This document shows positions 34,659-44,661 of a DNA stretch of 64,000 nt, piece after piece. Made by a program: the position numbers and the translations under genes. The notes under the pieces were generated by a model that saw only the letters and a program-made list of their open reading frames with translations, did not search any database and had not been told where the DNA came from. Within the stretch, counting starts at the first letter, position 1, and every line of letters begins with the position of its first letter. The DNA is from Aquificaceae bacterium (GTDB taxonomy: Bacteria > Aquificota > Aquificia > Aquificales > Aquificaceae): the NCBI GenBank assembly GCA_026981975.1, contig JALSHV010000010.1, positions 149,376 through 213,375 on the forward strand. The letters run 5' to 3'.

Positions 34659-35567
34659 TTATATGATCCTTATTCCGAAAATGTCCCTTATTATTCCACC
34701 AAAGGTGTATCCAAATCCTATGTAAAGGAGTAAAATTCCGAGAAGAAGGCGGAGTTTTTTTTCTTTTAAAATCTTTGAGAGATAAGGACCTAAAAAAGAG
34801 CCTAAAACTATACCGACTATTTCAATACCTAACAGGTTCATATCAAGCTGAGCACCCAGCTTGAGATAATTCCCCGCACTTACTACCATGGTTATAAGGA
34901 TTGAAAGTGCACTTGTTCCCGGCACTAAAAACATGGGTATTCCCATTACTGAAACTATAAAAGGAACAAGCAAAAAACCACCCCCCACACCAAGAGCAGA
35001 TGAAACTATAGCTACTACAAAGCCCGCTGTAGCAGGAATCAATGGATTAAAAGAGTATATCTTTCCTGTAAATTCAAATTCTACTTTGTGGAAAGTTAAG
35101 GTTATAGTCCTTAAATCGGATTTCCCGACAGAGGTTATTTTATCCTCTATTTCCTTTATCTCTCTCTTTTTCTTTGTATGAAAAACATCGTAGATTATCT
35201 TGATCGCAACCACAAGAGTAAATACACCAAATAGAGGTTTATAGCTTTTTAAATCCGGCAGGAACTTATATGAAACAGTTGAACCTATAATAGCACCCAC
35301 TATACTTCCCATACCGAGAAGGATTCCAAGAATTATGATGAGTCTTTTCTGTCTCCAATAAGAAGGGACCGCTATAAGAGTAGAGGTAAATATGAGTATC
35401 TGATTCATAAGTTTTATACTGTTGGCTTGGGTTATACCAAATACTGAAATATGTCCTACCCCGGCGAGTATTCCTCCTGCTGCGCCTACTGTTGAAAACA
35501 CAAGGCCCACAAGAAGACTCCATAGAAAAGCTACTACGGGATTTATTTCCACACCAAAGGCTTCCAT
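34659..35567 (-). CDS. TauE/SafE-family (sulfite exporter-like) membrane protein
   Basis: Two-repeat TM topology; VGAAGGILAGVGHI, SSALGVGGGFLLVPFIVSVMGIP, GTSALSILI. Confidence 0.88.
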   Translation of the reverse strand: MEAFGVEINPVVAFLWSLLVGLVFSTVGAAGGILAGVGHISVFGITQANSIKLMNQILIFTSTLIAVPSYWRQKRLIIILGILLGMGSIVGAIIGSTVSYKFLPDLKSYKPLFGVFTLVVAIKIIYDVFHTKKKREIKEIEDKITSVGKSDLRTITLTFHKVEFEFTGKIYSFNPLIPATAGFVVAIVSSALGVGGGFLLVPFIVSVMGIPMFLVPGTSALSILITMVVSAGNYLKLGAQLDMNLLGIEIVGIVLGSFLGPYLSKILKEKKLRLLLGILLLYIGFGYTFGGIIRDIFGIRII

Positions 35568-35601
35568 AGTTTAATAGTTTATCATTTTTTAAATTTTATA
35601 A

Positions 35602-36408
35602 CTATTTACTTTTATTTCTCCATTCCATTATTATTTCAGCAACCTGCGCTGCTTTTTGGGGATCCATGGAAGCAAGGATCTGACCCGCTTGGCGATCTTT
35701 CAGTTTTATCAGTATCTCCGCAGCAATGCGAGGATTAACCTCATTGAGTATAGCACCTGCCTCATCAGCGGGAGTCTTGCTTACAATTTTTATAAGTTTT
35801 TTAACTTCCCTTTCTTCCTCTTCAGTAAGAGGTTTCTTCTTAAGAGCTTCAAGTTTTTTTCTTTCCTCTATTAGTTTTTTCAATTTAATATCTATAATTT
35901 TTTCTACTTCTTTTAGTCTCTCTTCTCTTTTTGATTTCTCCATTTCCAATAGCTTTTCTTGAACTGCACTTCCTCCATAAGCTAAGTAAGATATTAAGAG
36001 AAATAATTTAAATCCTTTTTTTATAAGATGAACAAAACCTAATTGGAGAAATTCTTTTCTTATATTCTTTGCATGATTTTCATAAGATTCTTTATCTTTT
36101 AAAATTTCCACGACTTTTTCTTCTCTTTTTATTTCTTTTAAATTTTCAGTCTCTTTTTCTTTGAGTTTTTCTAACTCTTTCACTTTCTTTTCTATACTCT
36201 TTATTTTACTGATAAAAGCTTTTTGTTTAAAAATTATCCTAAGAGCATCTCCAGCACTGGATATTTGCTGAGAAAAATCTTGCAGTTCTTTTTCATAGTT
36301 TCTCTTTTCTATTTGCAATTTTTCAATTTCCTTATCTATCTCCTTCAAGATCCTAACGCTGGTTTTTTCTTGAATCTCTTTAATCTTCAGAATACGTTTT
36401 AGATCCAT
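35602..36408 (-). CDS. Coiled-coil protein with MgtE-N/MotE-like C-terminal domain
   Basis: Long coiled coil, one TM, TPADEAGAILNEVNPRIAAEILIKLKDRQAGQILASMDPQKAAQVAEII. Confidence 0.75.
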   Translation of the reverse strand: MDLKRILKIKEIQEKTSVRILKEIDKEIEKLQIEKRNYEKELQDFSQQISSAGDALRIIFKQKAFISKIKSIEKKVKELEKLKEKETENLKEIKREEKVVEILKDKESYENHAKNIRKEFLQLGFVHLIKKGFKLFLLISYLAYGGSAVQEKLLEMEKSKREERLKEVEKIIDIKLKKLIEERKKLEALKKKPLTEEEEREVKKLIKIVSKTPADEAGAILNEVNPRIAAEILIKLKDRQAGQILASMDPQKAAQVAEIIMEWRNKSK

Positions 36409-36991
36409 GCATTTCCTCCATTTTTTTTAGAATCAGCCTTAGATCTTCTTTTGTATTCATATTGATCAAACTGCAAAGTTCAGGATCAACTTCCCTTAAA
36501 GTATTTTCCTTAAGGACTTTATATCTCAGACTTCTCAACAGAGATAAAAAACTTCTTTTACCTATCTTTAAATGTTCCTCAACAATAGGATAAAGTGCCT
36601 TTGAGTAAATTCCTACAAGGGGTTGCAGTTTTCCGTTTATTGAAAATAAAGTTATTGGCTCTTCAAATTTTTCAAAAAGTAGCTGTAAAACTTCTGGTTT
36701 TATAAGAGGTATATCCGCTCCTAAAAGGAGTATTTTATCTTCCTGTGTATGCTTGAGTGCAGTATAAAGACCTACAAGAGGAGTTTGATCAGGCAGTAAA
36801 TCCTCTATTACCGGGACTTTTAAATCTTCAAACTTTCTTCTGTTCTTCGTCACAATATAAACCGAAGGACACACCTCTGAAGCAGCTTTTAAAACGTATT
36901 CTATTACTTTAAGAGATCCTATTTTAAAAAGGAGCTTGTCTTCTCCAAAACGTTTGCTTTGTCCACCTGCAAGAATATAACATTCCATCAT
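36380..36991 (-). CDS. mobA: Molybdenum cofactor guanylyltransferase
   Basis: CYILAGGQSKRFGEDKLLFKIG; LLGADIPLIKPEVLQLLF; LINMNTKEDL. Confidence 0.88.
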   Translation of the reverse strand: MMECYILAGGQSKRFGEDKLLFKIGSLKVIEYVLKAASEVCPSVYIVTKNRRKFEDLKVPVIEDLLPDQTPLVGLYTALKHTQEDKILLLGADIPLIKPEVLQLLFEKFEEPITLFSINGKLQPLVGIYSKALYPIVEEHLKIGKRSFLSLLRSLRYKVLKENTLREVDPELCSLINMNTKEDLRLILKKMEEMHGSKTYSED

Positions 36992-37932
36992 TCTTTAATA
37001 TAAAGAGTTGCACCGTTGTCAAGAACTATAATTTTTACAAATTCATTTCCTTCCTTAGGTGTGGGTTTTTCCGGTATATACACATAACTGCCAGCAGGCA
37101 CATAATCTCCTCGCAGATGCGGGTTCATATCTCTGAAAACCGCTTCCTTTATCTTCAAATCTGTAATAAGATTTTTTACTTTTCTGTTTTCTTTTAATTT
37201 AAAACTTTTTATCTTAAAAGTATCTAACTTTACCTTAAGCCCATATCTTTCGGGAGATCTTACTACAAGAAGAGCTGCAAAAAACTTAGGAACGTATTTT
37301 CTGGTTTGGTGGGGTAATCTGTGCTTCTTTTTCCAAAAATCCTTTCCACCAGTGCGCCTTTTAACACAGCCTTCTCCGCAATTGTAAGCTGCCAGTGCAA
37401 GTTCCCAGCTATTGAATAGAGAGTAAAGATCTCTGAGATATAAGGCTGCAGTGCGTGTTGACTTTATAAGATCAAAGCGTTCATCTACTTCCTTACTCAC
37501 TATTAGTCCGTATCTTCTTGCGGTAGAAGGCATAATTTGCCACAACCCTGCTGCTCCAGAAGGTGAGACAGCAAAAGGATTGAATTTGCTCTCTATAAGA
37601 GGTAAAAGAGCAAGCTCCTCGGGAAGGTTGTGTTCTATTAAAATAGGCTTTATATAAGGTATGTAAAGATTCGCCCTTCGCAGTGCCAGTTCAAGACTCC
37701 TTTTATCTTTAAGTAATTGCCTTAAGTGTTTTTCTATTTCTTTATTTTCAGGAACAACAATACCAAGCTTTTGAGCTTCTCTTTTTATAAAACTCTTTTC
37801 TTCCTCAGAAAATAGAAAACTTCCTTTTTTAACAATAACAACCTCTTCCTTTTTTAGTGTTATCTCCTTAACCGCAGGGGTACAACCTAAACTTATTAAA
37901 AGTATTCCTCCCGTTAAAATTTTTTTAACCAT
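36988..37932 (-). CDS. Membrane-bound lytic murein transglycosylase (MltD-like)
   Basis: LALLPLIESKFNPFAVSPSGAAGLWQIMPSTARRYGL; LALAAYNCGEGCVKR. Confidence 0.9.
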   Translation of the reverse strand: MVKKILTGGILLISLGCTPAVKEITLKKEEVVIVKKGSFLFSEEEKSFIKREAQKLGIVVPENKEIEKHLRQLLKDKRSLELALRRANLYIPYIKPILIEHNLPEELALLPLIESKFNPFAVSPSGAAGLWQIMPSTARRYGLIVSKEVDERFDLIKSTRTAALYLRDLYSLFNSWELALAAYNCGEGCVKRRTGGKDFWKKKHRLPHQTRKYVPKFFAALLVVRSPERYGLKVKLDTFKIKSFKLKENRKVKNLITDLKIKEAVFRDMNPHLRGDYVPAGSYVYIPEKPTPKEGNEFVKIIVLDNGATLYIKE

Positions 37933-37972
37933 TTCTGTTAATTATAAGATCGGAAGGTTTATAATTTTCTCC

Positions 37973-39247
37973 ATGAGTAATAGGGAAATTTATAAAGAAG
38001 CTCTTAAACTTCTTCCCGGAGGGGTAAACAGTCCAGTGAGAGCTTTTAAGGCTGTTGACTGTCAACCAATTGTCTTGGTAAAAGGCAAAGGGTGTAGGGT
38101 TTGGGACGCGGACGGAAATGAATACATAGACTTCTTAGCTTCTTGGGGTCCTCTTATTCTCGGACACAGCTCTCCCGTGGTAATAGAAGCTGTAAAGAAG
38201 GCTGTGGAAAGGGGTCTTTCTTTCGGTCTTACCAATCCCTATGAGGTTCAACTGGCAAGTTTGGTAGTGGATATGATCCCTTCTGTTGAAGTGGTGCGCT
38301 TTGTAAACTCAGGAACAGAAGCTACTATGTCTGCTATTCGCTTAGCAAGGGGGATAACGAGGAGGAAATACGTTTTAAAATTTGAAGGTTGTTATCACGG
38401 ACACTACGATAGCCTTCTTGTCAGTGCAGGCTCTGGGGTTGCAACTTTTGGAATACCTGGAACACCTGGTATTCCAGAGGAAATAGCGAATCTTACCATT
38501 GTAGTTCCCTTTAACAGTGAAGAAGCGGTCCGCTCAGCCTTTGAAAAATACGGTAATGATATAGCTTGTGTAATAGTTGAACCTGTGGCGGGAAATATGG
38601 GGGTTGTTCCTCCAAAAGAAGGATTTCTCTCCTTTCTAAGAGATATAACGAAAAATCACGGCTCCTTACTTATCTTTGATGAAGTTATAACGGGTTTCAG
38701 GCTTTCAGAAGGAGGAGCGCAAGAGCTTTTCGGAATAGATCCCGATATAACCTGTCTGGGAAAAATACTGGGAGGAGGAATGCCCGTAGGTGCTTACGGC
38801 GGTAGAAGGGAAATCATGTCCCAAATTGCTCCAGAGGGGCCTGTTTATCAAGCGGGAACTTTATCGGGTAACCCTGTAGCCATGGCGGCGGGGGTTGCAA
38901 CCTTACAGCAACTTAAAGATCAAAATCCCTACAGAGAACTTGAAACAAATACGAAGACACTTTCAGAAAGTATTGCTACACTTCTTTCGGATAAAGGAAT
39001 AGCACACAGGATTAATTATGTAGGATCTATGATGACAGTGTTCTTTACAGAGAAGAAAGTGGAAGATTTTGAAAGTGCAAAGAGTTCAGACACTAAGCTT
39101 TTTGCTAAATTTTTCAAAGCTCTTTTAAAGGAAGGGGTTCTGATTCCTCCTTCTCAGTTTGAAGCTTGGTTTGTAAGCACTGCTCATAAAAAGGAAGACA
39201 TTTCACAAGCTCTTGAAAGAATAGAAAAAGCGATCAGGGATCTTTAA
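37973..39247 (+). CDS. hemL: Glutamate-1-semialdehyde 2,1-aminomutase
   Basis: LLPGGVNSPVRAFKAV; FVNSGTEATMSAIRLARG; LIFDEVITGFRL; LGKILGGGMPVGAYGGR. Confidence 0.97.
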   Translation: MSNREIYKEALKLLPGGVNSPVRAFKAVDCQPIVLVKGKGCRVWDADGNEYIDFLASWGPLILGHSSPVVIEAVKKAVERGLSFGLTNPYEVQLASLVVDMIPSVEVVRFVNSGTEATMSAIRLARGITRRKYVLKFEGCYHGHYDSLLVSAGSGVATFGIPGTPGIPEEIANLTIVVPFNSEEAVRSAFEKYGNDIACVIVEPVAGNMGVVPPKEGFLSFLRDITKNHGSLLIFDEVITGFRLSEGGAQELFGIDPDITCLGKILGGGMPVGAYGGRREIMSQIAPEGPVYQAGTLSGNPVAMAAGVATLQQLKDQNPYRELETNTKTLSESIATLLSDKGIAHRINYVGSMMTVFFTEKKVEDFESAKSSDTKLFAKFFKALLKEGVLIPPSQFEAWFVSTAHKKEDISQALERIEKAIRDL

Positions 39248-40194
39248 TGAGAAAGACTTTCGTTTACGGCACTTTTATGCTGGTTCTGATCCTTTTCTTG
39301 AGTTTTTCCTATATTTTTTTAAAAACGTTCTCAAAGGAAACTTTATACGCTCTTTTAAACCTAAAGAGACGCTACCTACTCATGTCTCTTTTTCTTATGT
39401 TCTTATATCACACCTTTGACAACTTAAGGCTTTTTATACTTTCACGAGCGGTTAATCTGCGCTACTCCTTTAGCTACGGTTATATGATGTCCTTTATAAA
39501 TACCTTTGGTGCTACGGTTACTCCCGCTCATGTAGGAGGAGAACTTGCAGCTATTTACATGCTTTTAAGAAAAGGAGCTAGTATTCATAAGGTAATGAGT
39601 GTTGTTACTATGAAAACTATTTCCGGTATGGCTTTTTTTCTCTTAGGTTTCCCACTTTTAATATGGCATCTTTACAAAAATCCTCAGCAAATAATACCTA
39701 TTTTGGAAATATTTGCTATTGTGAGTGCTTTATTTGGTCTTTTTTATCTGATAGGAAATTTTATCCTAAGAAAGCACGAAGATAGAGCTGTTGTAAGGAG
39801 ACTCAAGGACAGTTTAAGAAAATACCTATACTATTTAAAAATCTTTGGCTATAAGAGACGTCCTTACTTTATAGCTTCCGTCTTCTCCAGTATAGCTCTT
39901 TATATATGTTTCCTTCTTATAGCACCCGCTCTTATTCACGCTTTCGGGAAAGAGGAAAGCTTTACAGAGTTATTTTTAACTCAAATCAGTCTTCTATACG
40001 CTATTTTTATAAGTCCCACGCCGGGAGGGAGTGGAGTAGGAGAGCTCGGTGGACTTGCTGTCTTTAGTTCTTTTATGGAACCATTTGAACTCGGAGTTTT
40101 CGTTATTCTTTGGAGATTAATAAGCCAATACATAAGTGCCTTTATAGGAGGTTTGCTCTTTGCCCTATGTTTGTTAAAAGATATGAGACAATAA
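39247..40194 (+). CDS. UPF0104/lysylphosphatidylglycerol synthetase TM-domain family protein
   Basis: Multi-TM; INTFGATVTPAHVGGELAAIYML; SPTPGGSGVGELGGLAVF. Confidence 0.82.
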   Translation: MRKTFVYGTFMLVLILFLSFSYIFLKTFSKETLYALLNLKRRYLLMSLFLMFLYHTFDNLRLFILSRAVNLRYSFSYGYMMSFINTFGATVTPAHVGGELAAIYMLLRKGASIHKVMSVVTMKTISGMAFFLLGFPLLIWHLYKNPQQIIPILEIFAIVSALFGLFYLIGNFILRKHEDRAVVRRLKDSLRKYLYYLKIFGYKRRPYFIASVFSSIALYICFLLIAPALIHAFGKEESFTELFLTQISLLYAIFISPTPGGSGVGELGGLAVFSSFMEPFELGVFVILWRLISQYISAFIGGLLFALCLLKDMRQ

Positions 40195-41495
40195 TACTAT
40201 CCGTAGTTCCTGCTATTCTGCTTTACTTCGCGTTTTCCAAGTTTAACTTATGGTTTTTAGCTTTTCCTGCTCTTTTTATACTTTCCTTTATAAGGAATTT
40301 TAAGTATTGGTTTCTGTGCGGATTTACTTTCTTTTTCTTATCCCTTCTTTGGTTAAGAATAGCCATGATAGACTACGGTGGGGTTTTCCCTCTTATAGCT
40401 TACTTTCTTATAGCTCTTCTGTCCGCTATTCTTGTTTTCCTTCAGTTCGGTATAAGCTGGTTACTGTGGAAATTTTCCTCTTTCAATCTTTTCTTACTTC
40501 CCTTTTTTTGGGTAGTAGCAGAGATTTTAAGATCCCATTTCCCTTACGGAGGTTTCCCTTGGTTTCTCATAGGAGAAATGTTGATTGATTTTCCCTTACT
40601 TAAGTATTATCTAACAGCAGGTGGAGTTTACTTGGGTAGTTTAATAGGTTGGTATTTAGCTATCCTTCCGAGATTCTTAATTAATTTTAAAATAATCGCT
40701 GTAGTAGTGATTTTTGTATTACCTTTGTTTTTTTTAAATACATCTTATAAAAATGTTCCTTCTTTGAAAATTGCTGTTATCCAACCTGCTGTTCCGGAAG
40801 AAATTAAGCTCAGAAAAGAAGAATTTTACAAACTTCTTCCTCAATACTGGAAATTAATAGAAAGAGCAATTGAAAAAAATCCTGATATTATTCTATTACC
40901 AGAGTCCGCTTTTCCCTTTACAGCAAGCTATCTTTATTCAGAGGGTAAGAAGCTGTTAAAATACTCTGAAAAAGCTCTTGTGATTACAGGACTTATAGAT
41001 ATAAGATACGGAAAAGAGGGTCTGCAACCTTACAATTCCGTTTTTCTTTTACATAAAGGCAGGGTTGTGGACTTCTACGATAAAGTCAAACTATTACCTT
41101 TCGGAGAATACGTTCCTTTTCCTTTTGGATTTACAAAGGAAATCTTCGGTGCTATAGGAGGTATAGACTATGTGCCGGGCGATGATATAAAGTGTATGAA
41201 AGTAGGAGATCTTCATTTAGCAACTCCCATATGTTTTGAAATTTCTTACTTTTCTTTTATAAAGAAAGCGGCAAGGTGTGCAGACTTATTAGTGGTGGTC
41301 ACCAACGACGCTTGGTTTAGAGATTCTGATGGAACCTTTCAACATCTAAGACAAGCTCAACTCAGAGCTTTAGAAAACAGAATGTATGTTGTATGGGTTA
41401 ACAATACAGGTCCTTCCGCGGTAATATCTCCAGAGGGAAAGATTTTAAAAAAGATCCCTTACGGGAAAAGAGAATTTTTGATTTACAGTTTTTAA
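40167..41495 (+). CDS. lnt: Apolipoprotein N-acyltransferase
   Basis: TM N-terminus; nitrilase-like ILLPESAFPF, YDKVKLLPFGEYVPF, ATPICFEISYF, VVVTNDAWF; ATG 40167 preferred. Confidence 0.92.
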   Translation: MFVKRYETIILSVVPAILLYFAFSKFNLWFLAFPALFILSFIRNFKYWFLCGFTFFFLSLLWLRIAMIDYGGVFPLIAYFLIALLSAILVFLQFGISWLLWKFSSFNLFLLPFFWVVAEILRSHFPYGGFPWFLIGEMLIDFPLLKYYLTAGGVYLGSLIGWYLAILPRFLINFKIIAVVVIFVLPLFFLNTSYKNVPSLKIAVIQPAVPEEIKLRKEEFYKLLPQYWKLIERAIEKNPDIILLPESAFPFTASYLYSEGKKLLKYSEKALVITGLIDIRYGKEGLQPYNSVFLLHKGRVVDFYDKVKLLPFGEYVPFPFGFTKEIFGAIGGIDYVPGDDIKCMKVGDLHLATPICFEISYFSFIKKAARCADLLVVVTNDAWFRDSDGTFQHLRQAQLRALENRMYVVWVNNTGPSAVISPEGKILKKIPYGKREFLIYSF

Positions 41496-43618
41496 ATGTA
41501 AAGCCTACTGCAGTTTTCTACTCCCTCTACTGTTTCTATAGATTTTATAAGCTTTTCCAGATGTTTTTTATCAGTAACATCAACGGTAAAATCCATAATA
41601 GCCAATCCTTCTCGGGTAGTTTTAGTAAAAGATTCCCAAATATTAGATCCACCGTCCGCTATATGTTTGGTTATCTCCGATAGAATACCTATTCTATCTT
41701 TTGCCTTCACTCTTATTCTTGTTTTGAATTTACCTTGAGGTTTCCAATCCGCTTTCAATACCTTTTCAGGGAAGTTTTCCATTACGTATCTGAGATTGGA
41801 GCAGTTTTTTTCATGAAGAGTCATGCCTTTTCCACGGGTTATAACTCCGTATATTTCATCACCGGGAACCGGGTTGCAACATCTACCTATTTCATACATG
41901 ATTCCAGAAAGTCCTTCTACTGATACTTTACCACCTCCTTCTATTTTTATTTTTTCTGTTTTTTCCTTTTTCCTTGAAGATATAAGGGATATTAGTTTAT
42001 TAGGGGAAAGTCTGCCACTTCCCAAAGCTATGAAGAGATCATCTTCCTTTTTAAAGTTAACGTTAGGTCTTATCCTGTTTATCAGCTCTTCATAGGATAG
42101 GTTTAAACTTTCTCTGATCTTTTCAAAAATCCTTCTCCCTTCCGATAGGTATCTCTCTTTTTCTAATTGCTTTAAATACTGCTTTATTCTTGTCTTAGCA
42201 CGGGATGTAACTACGAACTTAAGCCAATCAGGACTCGGGTTTTTCGCTACACTTGTTATGATTTCTACCTGATCACCGTTCCTTAGCCTGTAGTTAAGAG
42301 GAACTATTCTGCCGTTTACCTTAGCACCCGCACAGTGATTACCTATTTCTGTGTGTATATGATAAGCGAAATCAACAGGTGTAGCTCCGCGCGGAAGAAC
42401 TACCAGATCTCCGTGAGGGGTAAATACAAAAACCTCTTCCGAAAATAAATCCCTTTTCAAATTGTCAAGTAGCTCAGAAGGATTCTTACTGCCTTTTATG
42501 TTATCTACAAGATCTCTCAGCCAAGAAAAGATTTCACTACTCCGGCTAAAATCCTTACCTTCTTTATAAGCCCAGTGGGCAGCTATACCTTTTTCCGCTC
42601 TTAAGTGCATTTCCTCTGTTCTTATTTGGAATTCAACCATTCTCCCCTTATGAGCTACTACCGTAGTATGTAGGGACTGATAGAGATTACTCTTAGGTAG
42701 TGAAATGTAATCTTTAAATTTACCCGGAACGGGTTTGAAAATGTTGTGAATTATACCAAGCACAGTGTAGCATTCTCCTATGCTGTTTACTACTATCCTT
42801 ACTCCCAAAAGGTCGTGAACTTCTTCAAGACTTATACCTTTCCTTATGGTTTTCTGCCAAGTGCTGTAAAGGTGCTTGGGTCTGTAAGATATATCCGCTT
42901 TTATATTTGCTTTTGAAAGCTCTTCTTTCACCTTGGGAATAACGAATTTTTTCAAATACTCTTCTAAGTTCTCAAGGGATTGACTGACAAAATTCCTTAC
43001 TTTTTCGTATTCTTTGGGATAAAGGTATTTAAAGGAAAGATCTTCAAGTTCTCTTTTAATTTCCCAAATTCCCAATCGGTGAGCTATAGGAGCGTAAATT
43101 TCAAGGGTTTCCTCTGCTATCCTTATCCTTTTTTCCCATCTCAGGTAACCAAGGGTTTTCATATTATGGAGTCTATCCGCCAGTTTAACGATAACAACCC
43201 TTATATCTTTTGCAGTAGCAAGTATTAACTTCCTAAAGTTTTCCGCTTGAGCTTCTTTTATATTCTTAAACTTTATTTTTCCTATTTTTGTAACTCCCTC
43301 TACTATATCTGCTACGTCTTTTCCGAAGAGCTTCGCTATTTCTTCATAAGTTGCATCAGTATCCTCCAAAACATCGTGGAGAAAGCCCCCTACAACGGTG
43401 ACTATATCCATGTTAAGATTTGCAAGCTTTTGAGCCACAAGAAGAGGGTGAACTACATAGGGTTCTCCCGATATTCTTTTCTGATTTCCGTGTTTTGAAG
43501 CCATATACTCATAGGCTTTTATTATTCTATCTTCCTCGCCGGGATAGTTCTTTACTATTTCTTTAAGAATTTCAGTTAGCTTAGCTTCTGTTGTAGCCAT
43601 TAGAATAAATATAAGCAC
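41492..43618 (-). CDS. Bifunctional (p)ppGpp synthetase/hydrolase (RelA/SpoT)
   Basis: HD domain VGGFLHDVLEDTDATYEEI, synthetase HDLLGVRIVV, TGS ATPVDFAYHIHTEIGNHC, ACT C-terminus. Confidence 0.95.
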   Translation of the reverse strand: MLIFILMATTEAKLTEILKEIVKNYPGEEDRIIKAYEYMASKHGNQKRISGEPYVVHPLLVAQKLANLNMDIVTVVGGFLHDVLEDTDATYEEIAKLFGKDVADIVEGVTKIGKIKFKNIKEAQAENFRKLILATAKDIRVVIVKLADRLHNMKTLGYLRWEKRIRIAEETLEIYAPIAHRLGIWEIKRELEDLSFKYLYPKEYEKVRNFVSQSLENLEEYLKKFVIPKVKEELSKANIKADISYRPKHLYSTWQKTIRKGISLEEVHDLLGVRIVVNSIGECYTVLGIIHNIFKPVPGKFKDYISLPKSNLYQSLHTTVVAHKGRMVEFQIRTEEMHLRAEKGIAAHWAYKEGKDFSRSSEIFSWLRDLVDNIKGSKNPSELLDNLKRDLFSEEVFVFTPHGDLVVLPRGATPVDFAYHIHTEIGNHCAGAKVNGRIVPLNYRLRNGDQVEIITSVAKNPSPDWLKFVVTSRAKTRIKQYLKQLEKERYLSEGRRIFEKIRESLNLSYEELINRIRPNVNFKKEDDLFIALGSGRLSPNKLISLISSRKKEKTEKIKIEGGGKVSVEGLSGIMYEIGRCCNPVPGDEIYGVITRGKGMTLHEKNCSNLRYVMENFPEKVLKADWKPQGKFKTRIRVKAKDRIGILSEITKHIADGGSNIWESFTKTTREGLAIMDFTVDVTDKKHLEKLIKSIETVEGVENCSRLYI

Positions 43619-43635
43619 TTCACAAGGGGGAAAAG

Positions 43636-44661
43636 ATGTTACTGGACAGGATTTTCAGCTTCCTCTCCAACAATGTGGGAATAGATTTAGGAACTGCTAA
43701 CACAGCGGTTTACATGGAAGGTAAGGGAATTGTTATGTATGAACCTTCCATAGTTGCTATTGATGTGAAATCTAGAAAGGTATTGGCAGTAGGAAAAGAA
43801 GCTAAGGAAATGGTAGGTAAGACTCCGGAAAACATTCAGGCTATAAGACCTCTCAGAGACGGTGTAATCACAGATTTTGAAATTACCCAAGTTATGCTTT
43901 CCTACTTTATAAAAAGAGCCTTAGGAAGCACCCTTTTCAAACCAAAACCCCGTGTTGTTATAGCAGTTCCAACAGGTATAACACCTGTAGAAAAGAGAGC
44001 GGTTATAGACGCTGCTAAAAGTGCGGGAGCAAGGGAAGTGTATCTTATAGCAGAGCCTATGGCTGCTGCCATAGGAGCGGATCTTCCTGTTGATGAGCCT
44101 CTGGGAAATATGGTTGTAGATATAGGGGGAGGAACAACGGAGATAGCTGTGATTTCTCTTGCAGGTATAGTAGTTTCCAACTCTTTAAGGATTGCAGGAG
44201 ATGAAATGAACGAAGCCATAATACAGTATATAAAAAGGCAGTTCCATATCCTTATAGGGGAACAGACAGCGGAGAGAATAAAGATAGAACTCGGAAGTGC
44301 TGTTATGGAAGAAGAGAAAAAAACTATGGAAATAAGAGGTAGAGACATGACTGGTCTTCCGAAAACAATAGAGATAACAAATCATCATATAACGGAAGCC
44401 TTAGAGGATACTATAAATTCCATAATAAACGCCATAAGGGTTACCTTGGAAAGAACTCCTCCTGAACTGGCAGCAGATATAGCAGATAAGGGAATAGTCT
44501 TAGCAGGTGGAGGTTCACTGCTTAACAATATGGATAGCCGTATTCAATTGGAAACTGGTATAAAAGCTTATTACTGTGAAGAACCGCTTATAGCGGTGGC
44601 TCGTGGTGTGGGTAAAGTTTTAGACAATTTAGAACTTATCAGGAGAATCACTATGGAATGA
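43636..44661 (+). CDS. mreB: Rod shape-determining protein MreB
   Basis: VGIDLGTANTAVYMEGKGIV; MVVDIGGGTTEIAVISL; GIVLAGGGSLL; strong SD. Confidence 0.96.
   Translation: MLLDRIFSFLSNNVGIDLGTANTAVYMEGKGIVMYEPSIVAIDVKSRKVLAVGKEAKEMVGKTPENIQAIRPLRDGVITDFEITQVMLSYFIKRALGSTLFKPKPRVVIAVPTGITPVEKRAVIDAAKSAGAREVYLIAEPMAAAIGADLPVDEPLGNMVVDIGGGTTEIAVISLAGIVVSNSLRIAGDEMNEAIIQYIKRQFHILIGEQTAERIKIELGSAVMEEEKKTMEIRGRDMTGLPKTIEITNHHITEALEDTINSIINAIRVTLERTPPELAADIADKGIVLAGGGSLLNNMDSRIQLETGIKAYYCEEPLIAVARGVGKVLDNLELIRRITME

Noticed and set aside
38450-38476. GGAATACC...GGTATTCC inverted repeat in hemL
   Set aside because: Explained by the conserved GIPGTPGIPEE coding motif of the aminomutase.
43902-44348. 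148-aa minus-strand ORF antisense to mreB
   Set aside because: Shadow ORF opposite a highly conserved gene; no recognizable motifs.
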